From an uncultured Verrucomicrobiota bacterium (lineage in GTDB: Bacteria > Verrucomicrobiota > Kiritimatiellia > RFP12 > UBA1067): a stretch of DNA of 10,814 bases. Position numbers and translations under genes: made by a program. The stretch is taken from contig CAMPAF010000081.1 in NCBI GenBank assembly GCA_946631535.1, forward strand, positions 1 to 10,814, read 5' to 3'. Shown here one piece after another: positions 5,840 through 10,814 of this stretch. Under the pieces are notes generated by a model that was not told the DNA's origin, did not search any database, and worked only from the letters and a program-made list of their open reading frames with translations. Every line of letters begins with the position of its first letter. Positions within the stretch are counted from its first letter, which is position 1.

Positions 5840-6865
5840 ATGGAAAAAAGAATTGTCTGTTTCGGCGAGATAATGATGCGCCTCAATCCCGAGAGCTACC
5901 TGCGGTTCACGCAGGCGAGCCGCTTCGAGGCGTCTTACGCCGGCGGCGAGGCGAACGTGGCCGTGTCGCTCGCGAACTACGGGATGGATGCGTCGTACGT
6001 GACGAAGCTGCCCGACAACGATCTTGGCCGCTCGGCGCGCAACGCGCTGCGTCAGTTCGGCGTCGACACGCGCGACATCGTGTGGGGCGGGCCGCGCCTC
6101 GGCATCTACTTCGTGGAGAAGGGCGCCTCGCAGCGCGCATCTAAGGTCATCTACGACCGCGCGGGCTCCTCCATAGCCCTCGCGAAGCGCGCCGACTTCG
6201 ACTGGGAGAAGATTCTGGACGGCGCCGGCTGGTTCCACTTCACCGGCATCACTCCGGCTCTCGGCGGCGAGAATCCCTCGATCTGCCTTGACGCGCTCGA
6301 GGTCTGCAAGGCCAAGGGCATAACCGTCAGCTGCGACCTTAACTACCGCGGCAAGCTCTGGACGCGCGAGCAGGCCGGCGAGACGATGGCGAAGCTCGTC
6401 CCGTTCGTCGACGTGTGCATCGCGAACGAGGCGGACGCGGCAGACGTGTTCGGCATCCGCGCGGCGGGCACCGACGTCGATTCCGGAAAACTCAACAAGG
6501 ACGGGTACGTCTCCGTGGCGCGCCAGCTGCAGGAACGCTTCGGCTGCGGGCGAGTGGCGATCACGCTCCGCACGAGTCTCTCCGCGACGCGCAACCTGTG
6601 GGCCGGCATGCTCTGGGACGGCAAGGAGGCCTGCTTCTCGCCGGAGTACGACATCACGATAGTCGACCGCGTCGGCGGCGGCGACTCGTTCGGCGGCGGA
6701 CTCATCTACGCCCTCGCGAACGGGTACGGCACGCAGGACGCGATCAACTACGCGGTGGCGGCATCGTGCCTGAAGCATTCCATCGAGCACGACTTCAACA
6801 TGATGAGCGTAGCGGAGGTGAAGGCGCTAGCCGCCGGCAACGCCTCTGGCCGTGTGCAGAGGTAG
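5840..6865 (+). CDS. kdgK: 2-keto-3-deoxygluconate kinase, PfkB/ribokinase family
   Basis: The 341-residue sugar kinase phosphorylates 2-keto-3-deoxygluconate with ATP, feeding the KDPG aldolase just upstream. Visible PfkB features are the N-terminal substrate region G-G-E-A-N-V-A-V-S-L-A at 35-45, D-L-N-Y-R at 166-170, the N-E-A-D motif at 196-199, and the signature D-R-V-G-G-G-D-S-F at 276-284 with catalytic base D282. K-H-S-I-E-H-D-F-N at 312-320 is like the K-H-(S/T)-x-x-G-D-F-N tail of KdgK proteins, with the usual Gly replaced by His318 here. GGAG (5830-5833) lies 6 bases before the ATG. Pairing with eda makes KDG kinase far more likely than fructokinase or another PfkB activity. After the stop there is only a 70-base gap containing the next promoter; no terminator hairpin was found. 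Confidence 0.88.
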   Translation: MEKRIVCFGEIMMRLNPESYLRFTQASRFEASYAGGEANVAVSLANYGMDASYVTKLPDNDLGRSARNALRQFGVDTRDIVWGGPRLGIYFVEKGASQRASKVIYDRAGSSIALAKRADFDWEKILDGAGWFHFTGITPALGGENPSICLDALEVCKAKGITVSCDLNYRGKLWTREQAGETMAKLVPFVDVCIANEADAADVFGIRAAGTDVDSGKLNKDGYVSVARQLQERFGCGRVAITLRTSLSATRNLWAGMLWDGKEACFSPEYDITIVDRVGGGDSFGGGLIYALANGYGTQDAINYAVAASCLKHSIEHDFNMMSVAEVKALAAGNASGRVQR

Positions 6866-6867
6866 CT

Positions 6868-6897
6868 TTGACACGCCATCGGTCAATGTGGTATAAT
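6868..6897 (+). promoter_or_regulatory. Perfect-consensus sigma70 promoter for the porin/radical SAM operon
   Basis: TTGACA (6868-6873) and TATAAT (6892-6897) are both exact, with an 18-bp spacer and an extended -10 TGG at 6889-6891. The -35 begins two bases after the kdgK stop codon. The transcript start is expected near 6904, with a leader of about 32 nt. GGAG at 6921-6924 serves ATG 6936. Confidence 0.8.
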
Positions 6898-6935
6898 GTC
6901 ATCAAGTTTCACCCCCTAACGGAGTAACAAAGAAA

Positions 6936-7955
6936 ATGGTCATGAAGAAAGTAGCGGGAGCGGTCTTGGCCGCGTCGTGCGTGTGGGCCGTCACGGCCGA
7001 CACTATCGTGTTCAAGAGCGGTTCGCGCCTCGAGGGCTCGATCGTGCGTATCGTCGGAGGCGAGATCACGTTCAAGAGCGATGACGTGGGCGAGGTCAAG
7101 GTTGCGGCCGACAAGGTCGCGAGCCTGACGACCACGGGCAACAGCACCGTCCAGTACAACGACAAGACGACCGAAGACGGCGTCGTCAACATGAAGGACG
7201 GCGCATACACCGTGTCCGGCAAGAAGCTCGACATGGGCAACGTCAAGGCTGTCAACCCAGAGAAGGAGGCGTGGCATGGCAGCGTGAACTTCAGCGGAAT
7301 GGCGTCGCGCGGAAACACGGTCAGCGAATCCGCAACCGTCCTCGCCGACGTGAACCGCCGTTGGGAGAAGGACCGCTTCAAGGCGAACTTCGGCTACTAC
7401 TTCCAGCAGACTGGCACATCCAAGGAGACCAAGGAGAAGACCGAGGACCGCATCCTCCTCGAGGCTCAGGAGGACCACTTCTGGGCTACGAAGGTGTACT
7501 CCTACATCAACGGCCGCTACGAGCGTGACGGCATCAACAACCTGCAGTACCGCTATCGCCTCGGTGCCGGCCTTGGCTACCAGTGGCTGGACAACACCGC
7601 GTTCGAGTCCACCGGCAAGTGGAGCTTCGACCAGGAAGTCGGCGTGACCTACGTGAAGGAAAAGTACGAGCACCAGAAGGACGACGACTATCCCGCGTTC
7701 CGCTATGCGCACCACTTCAAGTGGGCGCCGCGCTGGGTGGACAACTTCGAGCTGTTCCACAACTTCGAGTACCTGCCTGACATGAGCGACTGGTCCGAGC
7801 AGTACCTGATCGCCACCGACATCGGCTTCACCACGCAGCTCATCAAGAGCTGGCAGCTGCTCGGCAAGATCGAATGGGACTACAACTCCAACCCGCCGTC
7901 GGCAACGAAGCGTAGCGACCTCCGCTACATCCTTGGCCTTGGCTACAAGTGGTAA
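6936..7955 (+). CDS. DUF481-like (YdiY-type) outer membrane beta-barrel protein
   Basis: The 339-residue precursor has a signal peptide M-V-M-K-K, a hydrophobic core and likely cleavage after A21 (V-T-A/D). Residues 22-65 form a small beta domain of the D-x-I-x-F-K-x-G-S-x-L-x-G type. Residues 71-108 look like a second, diverged copy. From about 112 the protein has alternating aromatic/polar strands ending Y-I-L-G-L-G-Y-K-W, with the C-terminal aromatic typical of Bam-inserted barrels. This matches DUF481, annotated as salt-induced outer membrane proteins in enterobacteria; the transported substrate, if any, is unknown. GGAG at 6921-6924 favours ATG 6936 over ATG 6942. The last Trp codon and the TAA stop overlap the GTG start of the radical SAM gene. 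The gene is first in an apparent four-gene operon driven by a very strong promoter, consistent with an abundant outer membrane protein. Confidence 0.8.
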   Translation: MVMKKVAGAVLAASCVWAVTADTIVFKSGSRLEGSIVRIVGGEITFKSDDVGEVKVAADKVASLTTTGNSTVQYNDKTTEDGVVNMKDGAYTVSGKKLDMGNVKAVNPEKEAWHGSVNFSGMASRGNTVSESATVLADVNRRWEKDRFKANFGYYFQQTGTSKETKEKTEDRILLEAQEDHFWATKVYSYINGRYERDGINNLQYRYRLGAGLGYQWLDNTAFESTGKWSFDQEVGVTYVKEKYEHQKDDDYPAFRYAHHFKWAPRWVDNFELFHNFEYLPDMSDWSEQYLIATDIGFTTQLIKSWQLLGKIEWDYNSNPPSATKRSDLRYILGLGYKW

Positions 7956-9436
7956 TCGCCTTCGCCTATCCACCGCTGCCGTCTGAGAAGGGGGTTCCGC
8001 TCCTTTCCCAGAATCGGCAGTTCCAGTGGTTCTCGCGCCCCACCTACATCTTCCCAGTGGTCCCCGCTACGGCGGCCACCATGATGAAGAAGGCGGGGCA
8101 CGATGTCGTATGGCTGGACGGCATCGCAGAGGAGTGGACGCCCGAGGAGTTCGAGAGGCGTCTTGCGGAAGCGAAGCCAGACCTCGTGGTCCTCGAAACC
8201 AAGACGCCCGTGGTCAAGCGCCACTGGAAGTGGATCAGCGATCACGCAGCACCAAGCACCAGGCACCAGGCACCAGGCACCAAATACGTCCTCGTGGGCG
8301 ACCACGTGACGGCATTGCCCGAGGAGACGATGGCCGCTTGCCCCGTGGACTACGTGCTGACGGGCGGCGACTGGGACTTCCTCGTGAAGAACCTGGTTGA
8401 GTCAAATTTCGCCCCCTCGAAGTTCGAGCCAGGCATCTGGTACCGCGAGAACGGCGAAGTGAAGAACACGGGCCGGTTCCAGCTGAACCACGACCTCAAC
8501 GCCGCGCCGTGGATCGACCGCGACCTCTGCCATTGGAAACTTTATGCCGTGAAGAACGGCAACTTCCGCCGTACGCCCGGAACGTACCTGATGTCAGGCC
8601 GCGACTGCTGGCACGCGAAGTGCACGTTCTGCAGCTGGACCACGCTCTACCCGCACTATCGGACTCGCGACCCGATCGACGTGGTGAACGAGATCGGCGA
8701 CCTGATCGAGCGCTACGGCGTGAAGGAGATCATGGACGATTCGGGCTCGTTCCCTGTCGGGCCATGGCTCAAGACGTTCTGCGACGAGATGATCGCGCGC
8801 GGATACAACAAGAAGCTGCGTATCGACTGCAACATGCGCTTCGGCCGCCTGACGTACGACGACTACGCTCTCATGCGCAAGGCGGGGTTCCGCCTAGTGC
8901 TGTTCGGCGTGGAGTCCGCCAACCAGTACACGCTCGACCGGTTCGTCAAGGCGCTAAAGGTCGAGGACGTGGAGAAGGGTGCGGAATGGGCGCACAAGGC
9001 CGGGCTGGACGTGCATCTCACGTTCATGTTCGGCCATGCGTGGGAAGGCCCGGCGGAGATCGCGAACACCGTGAAGCTTGCGCGCAAGATGCTCGCGAAA
9101 GGTTGGGCCTCGACGCTCCAGTGCACGATGACCATTCCGTATCCCGGCACGCCGCTCTTCAAGGAACTGAGGGAGAACGACGGCCTGACGACGCTCGACT
9201 GGGACGAGTACGACATGCGCCGGCAGATCACGAAGACGCCGCTCGTCTCCGAAGACGAGATAAAGAAGGCCGTGCGCAAGGTATATGGCGGCTTCTTCCA
9301 GCCGCAGGCCATCCTGCGCCGTCTCTTCTCCACGCGCACCCTGTTCGATTTCGGCTTCTACTACCGCGGGATCCGCTCTCTCCTCGGCCATCTACTCGAC
9401 TTCCGCAAGACGTCGGAAAGGTGCAAGACATGCTGA
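7949..9436 (+). CDS. B12-binding-domain radical SAM protein
   Basis: The 495-residue protein opens with a cobalamin-binding-like Rossmann domain (about 1-150). It has V-I-A-F-A-Y-P-P, A-T-M-M-K-K-A-G-H-D-V-x-W-L-D-G and D-L-V-V-L-E-T-K-T-P. The D-x-H-x-x-G base-off motif is not obvious. The radical SAM core follows from about 210, with the cluster Cys at C220, C225 and C228 (C-W-H-A-K-C-T-F-C), spaced C-x4-C-x2-C rather than C-x3-C-x2-C. The GVES-type segment F-G-V-E-S is at 319-323 and I-P-Y-P-G-T-P at 396-402. An in-frame stop at 7913-7915 leaves GTG 7949 as the only reasonable start; it overlaps the upstream stop by 7 bases and lacks a clear Shine-Dalgarno, suggesting translational coupling. 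A heptanucleotide array encodes residues 101-112. Relatives methylate or rearrange unreactive carbons in lipids, antibiotics and cofactors; the substrate here is unknown. Confidence 0.85.
   Translation: MVIAFAYPPLPSEKGVPLLSQNRQFQWFSRPTYIFPVVPATAATMMKKAGHDVVWLDGIAEEWTPEEFERRLAEAKPDLVVLETKTPVVKRHWKWISDHAAPSTRHQAPGTKYVLVGDHVTALPEETMAACPVDYVLTGGDWDFLVKNLVESNFAPSKFEPGIWYRENGEVKNTGRFQLNHDLNAAPWIDRDLCHWKLYAVKNGNFRRTPGTYLMSGRDCWHAKCTFCSWTTLYPHYRTRDPIDVVNEIGDLIERYGVKEIMDDSGSFPVGPWLKTFCDEMIARGYNKKLRIDCNMRFGRLTYDDYALMRKAGFRLVLFGVESANQYTLDRFVKALKVEDVEKGAEWAHKAGLDVHLTFMFGHAWEGPAEIANTVKLARKMLAKGWASTLQCTMTIPYPGTPLFKELRENDGLTTLDWDEYDMRRQITKTPLVSEDEIKKAVRKVYGGFFQPQAILRRLFSTRTLFDFGFYYRGIRSLLGHLLDFRKTSERCKTC
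8249..8283 (+). repeat. Heptanucleotide tandem repeat GCACCAR, five copies inside the radical SAM gene
   Basis: Units are GCACCAA (8249), GCACCAG (8256, 8263, 8270) and GCACCAA (8277), 35 bases without interruption. The array begins exactly on codon 101 and encodes A-P-S-T-R-H-Q-A-P-G-T plus two bases of K112. It sits between a helix and the strand Y-V-L-V-G-D-H of the B12-binding domain, a surface-loop position. Seven is not a multiple of three, so loss or gain of one copy shifts the frame. The repeat itself has no stop in any forward frame. Confidence 0.93.
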
Positions 9437-9669
9437 AGTTCGCAGTTGTCGTGCTTGTGACAGTGCTTCTGGTGGTCCTTGTGTTTCTTGGCGGAATGTG
9501 GGCTGGGTCTCGCGCTAACGCAGAGACGGTTTCCAATGCGGAGCTGCACGAGAAGATGAACCAGGAAGCCGTCAACCTCAACAAGCGGTTCGACGCCGTC
9601 GACGCGAAGCTAGATGTCCTGCTCAATATTGCGACGAATGCCGCCGGACGCGACTTCGGGCCACGATAA
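9430..9669 (+). CDS. Small single-span membrane protein, 79 residues
   Basis: ATG 9430 overlaps the radical SAM stop (ATGCTGA, 9430-9436) and has a purine-rich ribosome site AAAGG at 9417-9421, 8 bases upstream. Residues 3-22 are an unbroken Val/Leu-rich hydrophobic segment. A short G-G-M-W-A-G-S-R linker follows, then a charged amphipathic helix (about 37-67, E-L-H-E-K-M through K-L-D-V-L-L-N) with heptad-like hydrophobic spacing, so a coiled coil is possible. The topology is probably N-in, C-out or an uncleaved signal anchor. I do not recognise a family. The overlap upstream and the 17-base gap downstream place it in the operon with the radical SAM and hydrolase genes, where it might scaffold or anchor a partner. 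That role is inference; that the gene is real is supported by start, ribosome site and clean membrane segment. Confidence 0.72.
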   Translation: MLKFAVVVLVTVLLVVLVFLGGMWAGSRANAETVSNAELHEKMNQEAVNLNKRFDAVDAKLDVLLNIATNAAGRDFGPR

Positions 9670-9686
9670 TCAAGGAGAACAAGACT

Positions 9687-10814
9687 ATGCGATTGACAAT
9701 TGTCGCGCTCGCCGTTGCGGCGTGCGGATTGTGTTGCGCGGATGCGGCGAAGACTGCGCCGAAGACTCTGAAGGCATGCGTGTTCCAGCCGCCGTACGCG
9801 CTGGACATGGCGGATGTCGACAAGTCCATGCAGTGGGAGTTCGACACGCTGAAGAAGTGCGACCCCAGCCTCGACCTAATAGTTCTCCCGGAGGCGAGTG
9901 ACCGGCAGGGGCGCCCACGCTCGCGCGAGGAGTCGATCGAGGCCGCCAAGAAGTACAACGCGCCGCTCCTTGCCGCCTGCGCCGAGACGGCGAAGCGCTG
10001 CGGGGCTGCGGTGTTCGTGAACGCGCTCGACTTCTCGCATCCGAGCCCGCGCAACACCACCTTCGCGTTCGACAAGACCGGCACATGCGTCGGCAAGTAC
10101 GACAAGGAGCACCTTACGGCTGGGGAGTGGAAGAAGTACAAGTTCGACGAGTCGTACATGTGGAAGTGGTCCGAACCGAAGGTTCTGGAGATCGACGGCG
10201 TGCGCTACGCCTTCCTCACCTGCTACGACTTCTACTTCTACGAGAACTTCGCAAACATCGCCCGCCTCAAGCCGGACGTGATCATCGGCTGCTCGCACCA
10301 GCGCAGCGACCCGCACTCCATCCTCGAGACGATAGGCAAGTTCCTGGCGTACAACACGGGCGCATACCTCGTGCGCTCCTCGGTGAGCATGGGACCCGGT
10401 TCGCCGGTCGGCGGCGGCTCGATGGTCGTGGCGCCTTCTGGCGAGATGCTCGGCAACATGTTCAGCCGCGTCGGTACGCTCACGGTGGAGTTCGATCCGC
10501 ACGCGAAGTACCTCAAGCCGATGGGCTACGGCAATCCGCCCGGTCTCCACTCCACCTACATCGAGGTAGGACGCCGCCCGTGGAAGTACCGCCCCGCCGG
10601 CAGCGCGATCATCCCCGGGTTCAAGGATGCGGAAACCGCGCTTCCGAAGCGCCTCTGCGCGCATCGCGGCTTCAGCACGGTCGCTCCGGAGAACAGCCTG
10701 CCTGCGTTCGGCTCTGCAGTGGCGCTTGGGGCGGCGGAGATAGAGTTCGACCTGTGGTGGACGAAGGACGGCGAGATCGTGTCCATCCACGACGCGACGC
10801 TCGACCGCGTCTCG
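9687..10814 (+). CDS. Secreted nitrilase-family hydrolase fused to glycerophosphodiester phosphodiesterase domain (3' partial)
   Basis: The frame stays open from ATG 9687 (AAGGAGA at 9672-9678) to the right edge, 376 residues so far. Residues 1-20 form a signal sequence; cleavage after A20 is possible, and V-A-A-C13 could alternatively act as a lipobox. Residues 28-290 are a carbon-nitrogen hydrolase with the full Glu-Lys-Cys triad: E69 (V-L-P-E-A), K140 (Y-D-K-E-H-L) and C179 (L-T-C-Y-D-F). From about 322 a GDPD domain begins: H326-R-G, P-E335-N-S, E353-x-D355 and H368-D, the expected metal and catalytic residues. Nitrilase-family enzymes hydrolyse nitriles or amides or transfer acyl groups (for example Lnt); GDPD enzymes cut glycerophosphodiesters to glycerol-3-phosphate and an alcohol. 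The combination in one exported protein suggests consecutive cleavage of one substrate, which is inference. It is last of the visible operon genes; its C-terminus is outside the window. Confidence 0.85.
   Translation, partial: MRLTIVALAVAACGLCCADAAKTAPKTLKACVFQPPYALDMADVDKSMQWEFDTLKKCDPSLDLIVLPEASDRQGRPRSREESIEAAKKYNAPLLAACAETAKRCGAAVFVNALDFSHPSPRNTTFAFDKTGTCVGKYDKEHLTAGEWKKYKFDESYMWKWSEPKVLEIDGVRYAFLTCYDFYFYENFANIARLKPDVIIGCSHQRSDPHSILETIGKFLAYNTGAYLVRSSVSMGPGSPVGGGSMVVAPSGEMLGNMFSRVGTLTVEFDPHAKYLKPMGYGNPPGLHSTYIEVGRRPWKYRPAGSAIIPGFKDAETALPKRLCAHRGFSTVAPENSLPAFGSAVALGAAEIEFDLWWTKDGEIVSIHDATLDRVS

Noticed and set aside
6868..6886. Inverted repeat TTGAC-N9-GTCAA overlapping the -35, possible operator
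   Set aside because: The arms are only five bases, do not extend on either side, and one arm is the consensus -35 itself; chance is the simpler explanation.
7949..8080. Start of the radical SAM protein at ATG 8081 (M-M-K-K-A-G-H)
   Set aside because: It would delete the conserved Y-P-P segment and first strand of the B12-binding-like domain, which is clearly encoded from GTG 7949.
8509..9429. A + strand open frame running through the radical SAM gene into the small membrane protein
   Set aside because: Its translation is Arg/Pro-rich noise opposite a clear radical SAM frame. Only the part from ATG 9430 has its own start, ribosome site and a membrane span.

Overview
The window is a densely packed, GC-rich bacterial segment. 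Every gene lies on the + strand and the gaps are mostly under 80 bases. A Sec-type signal peptide on a beta-barrel protein ending in Trp, together with a lipobox protein, indicates a Gram-negative cell envelope. The gene complement is a fungal/Bacteroidetes-type ketol-acid reductoisomerase, an eukaryote-like UDP-sugar pyrophosphorylase, Eda/KdgK and a DUF481 porin-like protein. Together with short heptanucleotide tandem repeats, this would suit an uncultured PVC-group bacterium (Verrucomicrobiota/Kiritimatiellota type). That placement is inference and cannot be settled from the window alone.

Layout. (1) 1-1238: the end of a PIG-L/LmbE-type deacetylase, a heptanucleotide tandem repeat, then a divergent NagB-like (glucosamine-6-phosphate deaminase family) protein. 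(2) 1239-3689: a sigma70-type promoter and 5'-leader hairpin, ilvC, a small lipoprotein with a heavy-metal-associated-like fold but no CxxC, and a XerC/XerD-type tyrosine recombinase. (3) 3712-6865: a second promoter, a UDP-N-acetylglucosamine/UDP-glucose pyrophosphorylase-type protein, then eda and kdgK. The last two form the lower 2-keto-3-deoxygluconate route used for uronates and related sugar acids. (4) 6868-10814: a perfect-consensus promoter (TTGACA, 18 bp, TATAAT) followed by four tightly spaced or overlapping genes. These are a DUF481-like outer membrane protein, a B12-binding-domain radical SAM protein, a 79-residue single-span membrane protein, and a secreted or lipid-anchored protein fusing a nitrilase-family amidohydrolase to a glycerophosphodiester phosphodiesterase domain (cut by the window end).

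Region 4 is the most unusual part. The radical SAM gene starts inside the stop of the porin gene (GTGGTAA), and its coding sequence carries a 5 x 7-bp tandem repeat that could shift the frame. Its iron-sulfur motif reads C-x4-C-x2-C. The small membrane gene starts inside the radical SAM stop (ATGCTGA). The last gene combines two hydrolases that could act on the head group of an amide-containing glycerophospholipid. An envelope-lipid or head-group processing role for the cluster is a hypothesis only. No tRNA, rRNA, CRISPR array, insertion sequence or convincing intrinsic terminator was seen. No stretch longer than 300 bases is without a gene.
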